From Epiperipatus broadwayi (lineage: Eukaryota; Onychophora; Udeonychophora; Euonychophora; Peripatidae), in contig JAQFVV010000560.1 of the NCBI GenBank assembly GCA_028023455.1, forward strand, positions 232,501-296,500: DNA of 64,000 nt, read 5' to 3'. Shown in pieces: positions 1-12,349 of the stretch (position 1 is the stretch's first letter; every line of letters starts with the position of its first letter). Under the pieces are notes generated by a model that saw only the letters and a program-made list of their open reading frames with translations, ran no database searches and was not told the DNA's origin. A program made the translations under genes and the position numbers.

Positions 1-1247
1 ACACTGCACTGTGGTTAATGATGGTGAATCCAGAAACAATATCATAACAAGGGTAACTCACCATAGATATCAGTCCACAAGAGCTAAACCCAATTCCGAA
101 ATTAGATCTATATTTTTCAGCAAAAAAATAAGCATGGTTTTCCCCAACCACTTTTTTCATCTTTCATTGCACTGAAAGACATGATGTCAAACACAACTTC
201 AAATAGGCATGGTACATCAATAATGCAAATACCATCAATAATAAAGATTCCTGTATCACCCTTACAAAAGTAGATTGTGCAAATTAACTCATTTACAATT
301 TATAATAAACACATGTCAACTTACGATTTCCTTAAATTACATAATTCACTCTAACTGTTGCTGCTATAATTATGACTATAAGTTAACAAGACTTAGAATA
401 CTATATCAAAGAATAGAGCATATTATATTAAAAGTAATAAATAAGATTTTATGGTATACACAATGCATGTGTTACTAATTGAAATAAACAGGTTTATGAA
501 TTAATATAGCTGGTCTTATCTGTAAATATACCTTTTACTGATCTAAAGAATTGTATAATCATGAATAAATAAAATAATTATTAATTATATCTCAACAATA
601 TATTTTTGCATAGATGGAAATAGTATAAATAGGGAGCCTCAAAAAGTATTTTGTCATTGTTATTTTAGCCTTTTCTGAATCTCTGTTTTACTTATTATTA
701 ATCAGAATCATATTTTGTTGCTGCTATTAAGTACCTCGATATTCTACTAGGAACTGAATAAATAAGAATATGCAACTAGATGCCATTAAGGAAGTTGAAT
801 CTAGCATAGAATACTTAATTATCATGATGCCAAAAACTGTTTACTGAATTTTATTTATTGTTGAGTTAATTATTTTTTTTCATATACTAAATTGGGCCAA
901 AACAGAGGCACTTCTCAATTGGGAAAATTTAATACCAAGGTTCTAATATTGAAATGTAAATCCTGATTGTTAGTAATAATTGAAAAGATTTTATGGAAAG
1001 ATTTTACTAACAATCTATATGAAATAGCTATTTTGTAATATTTTTACAACAATCTAAATACATAAATATAATTTTAATATTATAAAGAATCTATCTTTCT
1101 TCAGCTGTATCTTGAACATAAGTTAACATGTTTATATGCTTTATGAACATTTTTCATAAAATTTAAAACTATATATTAACACAAGCCAATAATAATATTT
1201 AGATGGATCAGAAATTTTTTTTTATAATTTCATGATACAATCAACTT
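1..1247. other. AT-rich intergenic DNA, no gene seen
   Basis: I see no coding potential here. The longest open frames are under 70 codons, have no recognisable motif, and are what random AT-rich DNA gives. No RNA gene or promoter could be supported. Confidence 0.6.
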
Positions 1248-1344
1248 TTAAGCTATCAACAATCTCAACCTGTAGTCAAGGCAATCTCGTTTAATAATAA
1301 AAAGGTATAGCCTTGACTACCAGTTCAGATTGTTGATAGCTTAA
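1248..1344. repeat. hairpin: 35-bp inverted repeat with 27-nt spacer
   Basis: The left arm (1248-1282) is the reverse complement of the right arm (1310-1344) with three mismatches clustered near the middle. The arms share the terminal motif AAGCTATCAACAATCT. The sequence could fold into a long stem as RNA or be a short foldback element. I see no clear target-site duplication and no related copy elsewhere in the window. Confidence 0.85.
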
Positions 1345-2658
1345 GGGTTTATTTTTATCATCTAAAGTTACAAAACAATTAAATCTTTGGGTAATTGGCT
1401 TTATTCTATTAGTAAATATATAACTTTATGTATTTACTTTAATAGTTTTTTATGCTTATACTTGATATTAATTAATGAATTTTATTGTATTAGATCTAAG
1501 ATAATATTTGTATGAATATTTTTAATTAGTAGATACACTAATCAAATTTTTCATTATAACATTGTTTTAGACTTAGGTATTATAATAGACTATATATTTA
1601 AATATTCATGATAAAAGAAAAGCATTTAATTAATTATTCATTAGAGATTATTAATTTAATAAATGATATTTATGTTGTGTTATTTCACTAATCCACTCTC
1701 ATACAGGCCAAGAACTGTTTTATATCGATTTTTAACATCATGTGAAATTATATAATCATAAATATATGATCAAAGATATATAAAAGATATGTATGATACC
1801 AAGATGCACAGTTCACTGTCAATAAGAACTCATTAGTTGGCTCAGATTATATTATCTTAGTCATAATATTATTATTGTTCATTAGGTGTTAAAAATGAAT
1901 ACAAAACTGGTCATATCTTGCCTGAGAGTAGAGTAATAAAAATAACATTACATAAATATTTTTCATTAAATATATAATCTGTAATCGTAGGAATGACTAA
2001 TTAAAATTAATAATATAATTCCATGAAGTGTTTACATCAATGTTGTGGTAGTAGTAATTTATCAATTAAATTGCAATGAATTTCTATCTTTATAAACAGT
2101 GAACAATGATAAAGATACATGCAAGAGATCAGCTGATATATGATGGTATATCATAAAATGTGCATTATGAAGATTGTATGTTTTTTATCATTAGTCTTGG
2201 GTCATATGTTAATGATTACTACATTTTAAGAAGTGTTAAAAGTAAATAGAAAACCATCCTTATATTATAAATGAATGAAGTATAGAAAATAAAACTACAG
2301 AAATATTAATTAAATGGATAATCTCTAGTCCTATGAATAAATAATTAAAATTAATAATATTATTTCATGAAGATATGCTAAAGGTTTGAAGGTTTACACA
2401 TATTAATTAAACTGTAGTAAATGTCCATCTTAATATAGTGAAATATAATAAAGATATTTGTAACAATATAGTTTAGTCCAACAGATGAGTGCTGGTAAAG
2501 CAGGAAATTGCATCTTGTGGATTACACATTTTATGTACATGTCTTTAGTTTATGTCTATGATTACATCTTTCTACAAGCTTTTAAAAATAAATAGAAAGC
2601 AATTGTTACTTTGTAGGCGAATGGAATAGTGAAAATAACACTACAGTAATATTTACAC
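1345..2658. other. AT-rich intergenic DNA, no gene seen
   Basis: No open frame or motif of note. Short similar phrases recur (for example TAAAATTAATAATATAAT-like strings at about 2003 and 2347), which may reflect an old internal duplication too decayed to delimit by eye. Confidence 0.5.
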
Positions 2659-3090
2659 GATCACATCTAATACTAGCACTTAATTGTTGTAAATAAATGC
2701 AAAACTCTCCATAAAGTAGTGTCACCCTGTGATAATCAGAGTAATCAATGGATGCCAGAAGGCTTGTGCATAAAATCCCTATCTAGTGCCTACTCATCCA
2801 ATATCCCCAGACTAGTTTCTGGCTTTTGGCCATCATCAGTGAGGAGCCTTGTATCTGAGAGCACTGCACCTAGATCTTAGGATCTAATGCAACCCTCTAG
2901 CAGCCACCTTTTAACTCTACTTTACTATAAAACTATGGGAATGAAATTGGAAAACACAAAAATATTTTCAATCTAAGCTCAATAGCTTAATCATAAGGGT
3001 CTGAACTCGGATTTATCACCCATGCATTTTGGTGTCTTTGGCTCTTAAACAACCATAGCCACCACTATCCTATTAGGCAGGATAGGTGTT
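2659..3090 (+). repeat. complex interspersed repeat, unit 1 (direct orientation)
   Basis: First of several copies of a 340-430 bp repeat that is less AT-rich than its surroundings. It contains the landmark TGCCTACTCATCC and the run GCTTTTGGCCATCATC. The same landmarks occur in reverse complement at 3196-4015. It has no coding potential: frames are short and differ between copies. Its identity is unknown; a satellite-like or SINE-derived repeat is possible. Confidence 0.8.
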
Positions 3091-3109
3091 AAACCAATAA
3101 TCATCACAT

Positions 3110-3195
3110 GATCACATCTTATACTAGCACATAATTGTTGTAAACAAATGCAAAACCCTCCATACAGTAGTGCCACCATGTGCTAACCAGAGTAA
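3110..3195 (+). repeat. complex repeat, truncated unit 2 (direct orientation)
   Basis: A copy of the first 85 or so bases of unit 1, beginning GATCACATCTTATACTAGCAC. It stops abruptly at AGTAA, where an oppositely oriented unit begins, so this position is the inversion breakpoint of the cluster. Confidence 0.75.
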
Positions 3196-3606
3196 GTAGG
3201 CACTATATAGGGATTTTATGCACAAGCCTTCTGGCATCCATTGATTACTTTGGTTAGCACAGAGTGGCACTACTGTATGGAGATTTTTGCATAGGATACT
3301 GGTGACTATGGTTGTTTAAGAGCCAAAGACACCAAAATGTATGGGTGCTGAATTGAGTTCAGACCCATATGACTATATAAGCTATTGAGCTTAGATTAAA
3401 AAAATTTTTGTGTTTTCATTCTCATAGTTTTGTAGTAAAGTAGAGTTAAAAGGTGGATGCTAGAGGGTTGTATTAGATCCTAAGATCTTGGTGCAGTGCT
3501 CTCAGATCCATGGCTCCTCACTGATGATGGCTAAAAGCCAGAAACTATTCTGGGGATTTTGGATGAGTAGGCACTAGATAGGGATTTTATGCACAAGCCT
3601 TCTGGC
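3196..3606 (-). repeat. complex repeat, unit 3 (inverted, with internal rearrangement)
   Basis: The reverse complement of unit 1. It consists of a short terminal piece (3196-3293) joined at about 3294 to a nearly full unit running to about 3606. The GTAGGCACTA landmark appears at about 3196 and again at about 3567, about 370 bp apart. Confidence 0.75.
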
Positions 3607-4015
3607 ATAACACCTATCCTTCCTAATAGGATAGTGGTGGTTATGGTTGTTTAAGAACCAAAGACACCAAAATGTATGGGTTCTCAATTGAGTTGAGACC
3701 ATTATGACTATATAAGCTATTGATCTTAGATTGAAAATATTTTTGTTTTCAATTTCATTCTCATAGTTTTGTAGTAAAGTAGAGTTAAAAGGTGGCTGCT
3801 AGAGAGTTGCATTAGATCCTAAGATCTAGGTGCAGTGCTCTCAGATCCAAGGCTCCTAACTGATGATGGCCAAAAGCCAGAAATTAGTCTGGGGATTTTG
3901 GATGAGTAGGCACTAGATAGGGATTTTATGCACAAGCCTTCTGGAATCCATTGATTACTCTGGTTAGCACAGGGTGGCACTACTGTATGGAGAGTTTTGC
4001 ATTTGTTTACAGTAA
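3607..4015 (-). repeat. complex repeat, unit 4 (inverted)
   Basis: A full unit in the same orientation as unit 3 and in tandem with it; the GTAGGCACTA landmark recurs about 340 bp further on. A 79-codon minus-strand frame crosses this unit, but it is broken in the other copies, so it is not a gene. Confidence 0.75.
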
Positions 4016-4489
4016 TATTGTTCACTAAAAGCAGTGACGTTTTATAAGTTTTAATCAAAATGCAGTTTAAATTAAAACAAAAATTTTGTAAAGGAAATAA
4101 AATAATAAAAAAAGAAATATAAAAACTATTTATGTTTTAAATTGCTAAAAGCATTTTGGCAACAGTTAATTGTCTGAAGACATTCAAAAATCATTTGAAC
4201 AAAATTTATTTAAAAGTAATGTAAGTTATGATAAGTGTGACATATTGATGTGTATGTAACCTATGAATAGTTAGTATTTTTTTTATATTCTGCTTCGAAC
4301 TTTAAGGTCATATATCGATATATTATTTTTTGTTTCATATACATACCTAGAATAAAAAAAAGTACTAGCATATGTGTATGAATTTTAGATAATGATGTCA
4401 AATATATTTTATTCACTATTTTTAATAATTTAAGAAAAACTATATAAATATACATATTGTACCACTTGGTTCCATTGCTGTGTTAAACA
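4016..4489. other. AT-rich DNA, no feature seen
   Basis: Nothing beyond A/T-rich low-complexity sequence could be supported. Confidence 0.5.
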
Positions 4490-6497
4490 TGCATCTTTTT
4501 ATAATAAGAATGGGTTTTTATACATAATATGATTTTATATGTGATTATTTTTTGGAGTTAAAAATTATAAATAGAGTAAACAATTTTTATTATCTTTATC
4601 TAGAAAAGTTTTTATCTTTAGTAAATTACCATATAAATGTTTATTTTAACTTTAAGAGAAATAAATAAATAAAGTATAAAAAAATAAAAAATATATAAAA
4701 GTAGACTTTATAATTAGAATTGGTCGATGTCTTCTTTCCTTTTTATCTCTCTTCAATATAATTAAACTGGTTATCTTGTTATCATTTTTGCAAAAAAAAA
4801 ATAATAATAATAATTAGAAAGGAATATCAAAAATTTTATGAATCTTATTTAAACTTTTAACATGTTTTTGATGCTAATGGTGAAGAAGGAAAATTGTTAA
4901 ACAAATAAATTTTTAATAAATTGGCCTAATCTGTTATTACTAAATTGCGTGGTAATTAATAATTTGTAAAAGCATACTCAGTAAGTAAGTAAGTATTACA
5001 TATTATGGCTATAACCTTAAGACTATACACTTAAAATGCAACAGTATGGACCTCTATATATATTGTCTTTTAAAGTCATTATTCTTGTGTTTAGATTTGT
5101 AGTGGTCCCTACTGATACATTTTAAGCACATACTCATAAGATTATAGCCTTACTATATATTAAATTGTGTTGTGTCGGAGGCAGTATTGTGATTTGTTTG
5201 AAGCAAAATTATTCCAAAAAATAGAGGCGTGTGTTAGTCAGACAACCTATGTGTCTAGTTAGAAGCCTTCTGTCTTGATCCTGCTGCTGATGAGGACAAT
5301 AAGAAAAAAAAAACTTCCTATCACAACTGCAAAATAAGAAAAATCAAAAGTCTTACCCAAGCTGTTGAACTATTAACCAAGCTGTTAGCACACTGAATTT
5401 ATTTATTAAAAAGTTTTTACAATGAAAAACATGTGATAAATTATTTAAAAGCTAGACATTATCTTCTGCTACATAACTGGCCTTCACTGCAATAAAATTT
5501 ACAAAAGAAAAATGACTCTAAACTCATTTGTAACTTTGTATTCAACAAAAAGCACGAGTGTTGGTATGTGATAGACTCACCTGGAAATTTTAGTGGAAAG
5601 AGAATAAATAATATTTTGCTCTTTGTTAACCTGGACATATTCTATCTGAAAAAAACAGAAATTAATCATGTACATGGTATAGATGCCTTCAAGATGAAAA
5701 ACATTTTGAAAACTGGAAAATTATAACTGCAAGAAAGTACTTCAAAGAAACTTAAAACAATGACTAAACCTATATTTTTATCAGCAATTTGTATTTTCAG
5801 TTTCTTTAGTAAGTTTTTTCGATACCGAAATGTAAGAATTTTATAAAAATTAGAATTGATAAGTGTAAATAATATTTTCAAATGGTAAAATTTGTTTTAT
5901 TTTTTAAATCTAATAAATTAGATTTTTTTTTTTAAAATTAAATTAAGTTAAAACATTTTTTTGAAACATGTTTTCTTTTCATTCAGTTATTTCCCCCACA
6001 AGATTCAACAAAGGAATTAATTAAGCCAAAGGAGATATTGCTATCTTTGACTTTGAAAATACTGTTTTTCAAACTTTTGTTATTTAAAAAAAAAAACAAG
6101 AAATAAAAGAAATGTTATTTAATTCAATAAATAAAAATCAACTTTGTTACTTATAATTTTATGAAACTAATTTTTAATAAAATGAATTAAATTTCATATT
6201 GTCAATTTATTTTTGTTTATTGTTCATCAGTTAGATATTAAATATATTATTATGCAGCTTAGTGTTCTTGGGTTTTAAAATTATCTCAGTAAAACCATTT
6301 AATAAAAATAAGTAAACAAATGAATTATTTTGAGTGATTTATAATAAGTTGTGTTTTTATTTACCTCTTGCTCACAGTAACTTACTGTACTAGTTCAGAA
6401 CCTAATTGTTAGATATATAAGAGTTGAGGTTCTGCTGGTGTATTGTACACCCATATGATAATCCTGGATGGTATCAGCTTTAAAGTTTTTGTGCTAC
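4490..6497 (+). repeat. diverged ~2 kb interspersed repeat, copy A
   Basis: This segment aligns by eye, in the same orientation, with 22490-24515. Shared landmarks in the same order include GAGGACAA(T/C)AAGAAAAAA, CTCACCTGGAA(A)TTT, GAATTAATTAAGC, TTACCTCTTGCTC and ATAATC(C/A)TGGATG. Divergence is considerable, with many small indels, so the duplication is old. No coding frame is conserved between the copies. The similarity ends where the (TTA)n array begins. It could be a non-coding transposon or a low-copy segmental duplication. Confidence 0.7.
5007..5149. mobile_element. foldback (MITE-like) element inside copy A
   Basis: Arms 5007-5056 and 5100-5149 are inverted repeats of about 50 bp at roughly 80% identity, starting GGCTATAA and ending TTATAGCC. 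Copy B of the host repeat lacks this stretch (around 23020-23040), so it is an insertion relative to copy B. The left arm, with its phrase CAGTATGGACCTCTA, resembles the left arm and loop of the hairpin at 25940-26062, so the two belong to one small family. A short AGTA tandem run precedes it at 4979-4995. Confidence 0.65.
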
Positions 6498-6498
6498 A

Positions 6499-6708
<210 letters not shown>

Positions 6709-6766
6709 TTCCGGTTTTCTAGTGTAAAGACGTGTTTACTTGTTCTCTTGATTTTTTAAATTTTTA

Positions 6767-7668
6767 ATGATGGATTCATGTTCTATTTGTAAAGAACTTT
6801 TACCAAAAAATGGTAATTTCGTATCCTGCTTTGGTTGTACGTCCGGTATGCACTTTGCATGTGCATCGTTGAGTGATACTACTTACCGAAGAATGTCTAT
6901 AAAAAAGAAGCAAGAATGGAGGTGTGCTGCTTGTAGTTAGTTTTTCTAAGGCTAGTGATGTTTTGGATTCATCTATGACTGCTAAAAATTCACCTGATTT
7001 AATTTTGGAGGAAATTTTGGATAAATTAAAATTATTGCCGGTGATTCACAACACAATTTCAGAGTTATCTCAAGCAGTTGCTAATTTGCGGACAGAAGTT
7101 ATTTCTTTGCGTGAAAATGTGGATCGGAATAATCAAGAAATAATTCGTCTTTCTAATTCTTGTACTTCAAATGAGAATGAGATTTTGTTATTGAAAGATA
7201 AATTACATTCTATGGAATGATTTAATCTGGATCATGAAATTGAAATACAGGGTTTGCCTTGTCAAGAAAATGAAAATTTGCCGTTAATTTTAACTAACGT
7301 GGCGGACAAGCTCGGTGTTACAGATGTCGCTGTAGATTTGGAAAACGTTTTTCGTACAAAAAAAATCAGGAGCTCCAGGTTTTGTTGTAGCTCGTTTTAA
7401 ATCACGAAATTCTGCCATACAGTTTTTAATAAATAAAAAATCTGTTTTAACAGTTTCTCAAATTTTGCCTGGGGTTAATAATAACAAACGTATTTATATT
7501 AATCAGCGTTTGACTCCATTCAATAGAAGGCTTTTATGGTTGGCGAAACAGAAGTTACGTTCTGGTCAAGGTTTTGCTTTCATTCATAATGGATCAGTGT
7601 ATGTGAGAAAAGATTATAATTCTCCTCGTGTTTTAATTAGAAATGAAAGTGATTTGGAGTCATTCTGA
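6767..7668 (+). pseudogene. LINE-1 ORF1: PHD finger + coiled coil + FP25K-like domain (frameshifted)
   Basis: ORF1 proteins of this kind bind the element RNA and help form the RNP. Three parts are visible. (1) At 6767-6940, two in-frame Met codons open a 57-codon frame with a Cys4-His-Cys3 PHD-type finger: CSIC, CFGC, H-x3-C and CAAC. (2) After a one-base frame change, 6941-7217 encodes a Leu/Ile-rich heptad region, probably a coiled coil. (3) From 7221, after an in-frame TGA, EIEIQGLP begins a domain resembling baculovirus FP25K-like proteins. It shifts frame in an A-run near 7360 and continues as GFVVARFKSRNSA and IYINQRLTPFNRRLLWLAKQ to the stop at 7668. At least two frameshifts and one nonsense codon make it non-functional as read. 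The family assignment rests on motif memory. Confidence 0.8.
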
Positions 7669-7680
7669 AATTTATTTATT

Positions 7681-10482
7681 ATGATAAATTCTGATTTGAT
7701 TTCTCAGGAAAAAGATTTTGCTCCACTTAAATTATTTCATTTAAACATACGTAGCATTAGATGTCATTTTGATGAACTTGTAGTTTATTTAAATAATTTT
7801 CCTTTATTTCATTTTGATATAATTATTTTAACGGAAACTTGGATTTCTTTACAAGAACAAAATTTATATAGTTTGAATGGCTATACGAGTATACTTTCTC
7901 CTCGTATGCATTTACGATCTGGTGGTGTTATGGTTTTTATAAAAACCGGTTTAGACTTTTCTTTCAATATTCCAACATTTAATACTGCAGAATGTATTTT
8001 ATTAACTTTGAGACTCCTAAATGTGTGCTTTCTATTTTGGCTATATATAGATCATGTACAAGTAAAGTTTTGGATTTTGTTACTGAACTTGATTCTTTGT
8101 TATTAGATTTGGGTTCAGAATCTGCTGTTTTAATGGGTGATCTAAATATTGATTTGTTAAATAATGCTTGTAAGTCTACTATAGATTATTTAAATTTACT
8201 TTATAGCTATGGATTTAGTCAAACGCTTTTTTCACCTACGCGTATTACTCCTATATCTCAATCTCTTTTAGATCATATTTTTGTTAGATTAAGCCGCAGT
8301 TTATTTTCTGATTCGTCTCTTTCTAAATTATTTCTTACAGATCATTTTGCTACTGAATTAAAAATATTGAATTGTATGGATAATATTAATGTTTGTGCAT
8401 ATGTTGAGAAATTATCTTTTTCTAAATTGAATTATTTATTATCTGTTCAGAATTGGGATGAGATTTTTATGATAGATAATGTAAATGATGCATTTTGGGG
8501 TTCCAAGCTATTTGTTTAGATTTAATTGCTAAAGCAAAGTTTCATTTAAAATTGACAAGTAAGAATAGAGAAGATCTCTTTGGGTGACAGATGCGCTGGT
8601 ATGTAAAATTAATCAGAGAAATGTATTAAAATCTTTGGATGGCTCATCAGATGTTTTAAAAAACTTAATGTTGAAATTAAGTCTGATATTAGAAAGTTGA
8701 AGTTTAGATATTATCAAGAATTTCTTAGTGATAAAAATGTTTCTTTGAAATGGAGAACAATAAATTCTTTGATTAAAAAATCTTCTCCTGATCGTATTAA
8801 ATGTATTAAATATAATGAAAGTTTAATTGAGTTACAGAATAATGAAAAATATTTAGCTGATCGGTTTAATGAGTATTTTGTAAATTTATCGATGCGTGAT
8901 GTGCCTGAGCAGATTTTGTCTTCTTATTCAAGTTTGAATTCTTTTTTATATTCTGATGTTTCTGAATCTCAGTTGTCTGTAGCAATTGATAGTTTAAAAA
9001 ATGTCACTTCTTTTGGACTAGATGGTATAACACCTAAGATGCTTAAAGAAAATAAGGTTGCATTTTTGCCTATTTTAGTTCATTTATTTAATTTATCTTT
9101 GCAGTCTGGATCATTTCCAGAATGTCTGAAAGTTAATGTTATTACTCCTGTTTATAAAAAGGGTGATTCTACTCTTATGGTCAATTATAGGCCAATTGCT
9201 ATTATTTCTGTTTTTTCTAAATTATTGGAAATGATTGTTAGGGATCAAATGTTGTCATTTCTGTTTAAAAATAAAATTTTATCTGATTATCAATATGGTT
9301 TTCTTCCTGGCAGAAGTACATTAGATGCTTTAAAACATCATGTTCAGTATTTAACATCTTCATTGGATCAGGAACTTAAAACATTGGCTATTTATCTTGA
9401 TTTATCTAAAGCATTTGATTCTGTTAATCATAATATTTTGATTAAGCATTGCTACTTGTATGGTTTTCGTGGATCTATTGGTAGTTGGTTGGAGAGTTAT
9501 TTAAATGATAGGAAAGAGTTTACTAATATTTATGGTACTATCAGTGATGTTGTCTTGATTAATTCTGGAGTTCCGCAAGGTTCAGTACTTGGTCCTCTAT
9601 TGTTTTTAATTTATATTAATGATTTATTTTCATTGAAGTTACATTCTAAGATTTTTGGTTTTGCTGATGATATTGCTTTATCTTGCAATGCTGTTTCTTA
9701 TAATCTTCTTGAAAAATTAGTGAATGAGGATTTGGACTCAATTGGTAAATGGTTGGCATATAATTCATTGTTGGTCAATTTAGATAAAACAAAAGCTATT
9801 CTTTTTTCTTACAAGCGTACTTTTTTTTCTCTTAAGATTAAAATTTGCTGTAAGTATATTTTGCATTATAATAGTATATGTACTTGTGAGAATATTCCTT
9901 TGGTAGATAATTATTGTTATTTGGGAATATATATTGACTCCAGATTGTCCTGGACAAATCACATTACCTATCTTTGTCAACGGTTACGTAATTTAAACTA
10001 TATGTTTTATTATTTAGTTAAATTTCTTCCTAGGTCTGCTCTCATTTTTATTTACATTGCCTGTTATCAGAGTATTTTATCTTACAATATCATTATTTGG
10101 GGTAATGCTTCTCCACATATTTTATCTTCTTTGCGTGTTTTGCAAAATTATACTTTGCGCATTATTATTTTCTGTTCGAGATATTTATATTGCATTTGGT
10201 TTATTTGATGTAAATCACTTATATCAATATAGAGTTATTTTTGATATTTTTTGTGCTAAACCTTTTCTGAATTCTAGAGTTTATGTTCTAAATACTCGTC
10301 TTTCTAATAAATTTCAATTACCTTTACCAAATTTTTTTAAGGAATCTAGTAGAAGACAATATGTTTATTCTGGGTCAAAGTTGTTTAATAAATTTGTATA
10401 TGAATGTTCAATTGATCTGAATAATATTTCTTATATATCATTCAAAAAATATTTGTGTCAATGGTTGTGTAGTATGTATTAA
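7681..10482 (+). pseudogene. LINE-1 ORF2: APE endonuclease + reverse transcriptase (frameshifted)
   Basis: ORF2 nicks target DNA and primes reverse transcription there. The endonuclease (7681 to about 8400) shows HLNIRSI, the catalytic-Glu motif LTETW, GGVMVFIK, GDLNID, LLDHIF and TDHF. One frameshift falls near 7990-8010. After a damaged linker (8510-8696, with stops), the RT frame 8697-10208 is open for about 503 codons. It has GLDGITPKML, VNYRPIAI, YGFLPGRST, LDLSKAFDSVNH (Asp at about residue 235), SGVPQGSVLGPLLFLIYIND and FADDI (Asp pair at residues 324-325), all catalytic aspartates present. A last frameshift near 10150 moves the C-terminal domain into the frame ending at 10482. ORF1 and ORF2 are only 12 bp apart. 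Confidence 0.93.
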
Positions 10483-10893
<411 letters not shown>

Positions 10894-10917
10894 TGTATGC
10901 CTTAATATTGTTGAATT

Positions 10918-11673
10918 TTTGTTGTAGAATTTGGTTACAGTCATGATTTTATTAAAAAAATTGTATCTAATAATAATGTTTATAGTCATAATTGTGTTGG
11001 TAAAGATAATGATTATATGTCATTACCACTTAAGGCTTCAATTTATAATATGGTTTATAAGAATAGTAATTTGTTGGGTGGAAGGAAGGTTGCATGGAAG
11101 AAAGGTTCTGATTTGAATTCATTACTTAATGGTTCTAAACAGTCTATTGATAGTAGGTCTATTCCTGGTAATGTTTATAAGATTCCATGTAGTTGTGGTA
11201 AGTTTTATATAGGCCAGAGTAAGTTTAGTCTTAATGAAAGGATTAAGGTTCATATAAGTAGATTTAAACATAGGTATCTTAACTCAGCTTTATATATTCA
11301 TGAATTGAATACAGGTCATATAAATTATTTGACAATGCTTCGGTTATTTTTTATGAAAAGAATGAATTAAAAAGAAGAATAAAGGAGACTTTGATGATAA
11401 ATCTTCTTGATTCTGAGGCTATAAATCTTATGAAGACTTCTTTTGATATTAAGGGAAGGTGGAGTTTGAAATGAATTATGTGAAGCTTTGATTGTGTGTA
11501 TATATTTGTTATTTATTATAGTTTGATTTTCACTTGAGAAGGTCTATTTGTAGTAGATGAAACCATGGTTGTGAAAGGATTTTGGTAATTTTTTTGAATT
11601 TAATCAAGTATTGTATTGTTTTATGGATTTGCATTTTTATTTTTGCTAGTATAGTGTTAGGCAGGTTTGTTGT
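10918..11673 (+). mobile_element. Penelope-like element, 5'-truncated copy 1 (3' end)
   Basis: This contains the end of the linker and the GIY-YIG endonuclease of a Penelope-like retroelement, then a roughly 190 bp 3' UTR that resembles that of copy 2 (49370-49511): both have a CACTTGAGAAGG/CACCTGAGAAGT phrase and GTAGCAG/GTAGTAG plus GAAACC. Both copies run straight into a (TA)n array. No reverse transcriptase part is present, so the copy is heavily 5' truncated. Confidence 0.82.
11005..11480 (+). pseudogene. Penelope GIY-YIG endonuclease domain, copy 1 (frameshifted)
   Basis: The endonuclease of Penelope-like elements cleaves DNA at the insertion site. The frame that includes 11017-11370 shows the linker with MSLPL, an AWKKG-x-LNSLL stretch, then VYKIPCSCGKFYIGQS. 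That is the GIY-YIG signature with the CxC pair typical of Penelope-like proteins. It is followed by LNERIKVHISRF, which holds the conserved Arg and His. At about 11335-11345 the frame is lost; the other frame continues with NELKRRIKETLMINLLDSEAI-like sequence to a stop near 11473. The relation to copy 2 is clear at protein level over about 120 residues. Confidence 0.85.
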
Positions 11674-11697
11674 TATATATATATATATATATATATA
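11674..11697. repeat. (TA)n at the Penelope / Gypsy-1 LTR junction
   Basis: A short TA array shared by the Penelope 3' end and the truncated 5' LTR of Gypsy-1. The equivalent array in the 3' LTR is at 17210-17253. Confidence 0.95.
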
Positions 11698-12158
11698 AAA
11701 GTAAGAACGCATGTGCCTTCGAGAATGAAAAATACATATACTCTTCACTGTTGTTGGTTTTTTTTTATCTATATAATAAAAAGAGAAAAAGAACGATAAT
11801 GTTCGGCATGATGAGGGATTACTAAGGATGTATTCCTATCAGGAGTCTTGAATAAAAGTAAAGTAAAACTTATAATAAAGCATATTATTGTTTGAAATAT
11901 ATATATGTAGTTGTCTAATCTTTTTACCCCTTTTGTATGGGACAATATACTTATGATCATCGCATATCCACACATATTAAACAAGTGGTATTATATAGGG
12001 GGAGGTATCTGGATCTGTCATATGTATAAAAATTAAATTATTATAATTTCATGGCTCTAGGTTTTTTCTAGTGGCACTTTCATATGATACAATTACAGCT
12101 GTAACTAAAAATTATTGATTCTTAGCCTACAAACTTTTAGATCCAGAAAGTAATGGCA
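11698..12158 (+). repeat. Gypsy-1 5' LTR, 5'-truncated
   Basis: Matches 17254-17777 along its length: shared strings include AAGAACGATAATGTT, GGGATTACTAAGGATGTAT, CTTATAATAAAGCATATTA, ATTACAGCTGTAACTAAAAATT and CTTAGCCTACAAACTTTTAGATC. The right end is TAATGGCA. The first ~70 bp of the intact 3' LTR (17137-17209) are missing, and the break falls exactly at the (TA)n tract. A polyadenylation-like AATAAA is at 11851-11856. Confidence 0.88.
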
Positions 12159-12349
12159 CAGAGGGGTAGGCTAGAAAAAAATAGAAAATTGTGTACCCAA
12201 TGTTTTGGGGCTTATGAGAATAATAAACGGCCGGAGATAGGAGTTGTAAGATAGGTGAGGTTGGGTTTTTAGATAAGATCACAGAGTTGGTGTCTTGGTT
12301 GGGGGAGGGTTTTATGCTATATGAAGTAATTATGTTTACATAAGAAATA
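12159..12349 (+). other. Gypsy-1 leader
   Basis: Untranslated sequence between LTR and gag. A primer-binding site would start at about 12154-12160 (TGGCACAGAGG...), but I cannot match it to a particular tRNA. Confidence 0.5.

Noticed and set aside
275-478. 67-codon frame at the window start
   Set aside because: Composition is that of background DNA, with no motif.
3819-4058. 79-codon minus-strand frame as a gene
   Set aside because: Lies in the complex repeat, and the other copies of the unit break the frame.
4979-4995. AGTA tandem run as a CRISPR-like or regulatory repeat
   Set aside because: Only four short tandem copies; ordinary microsatellite.
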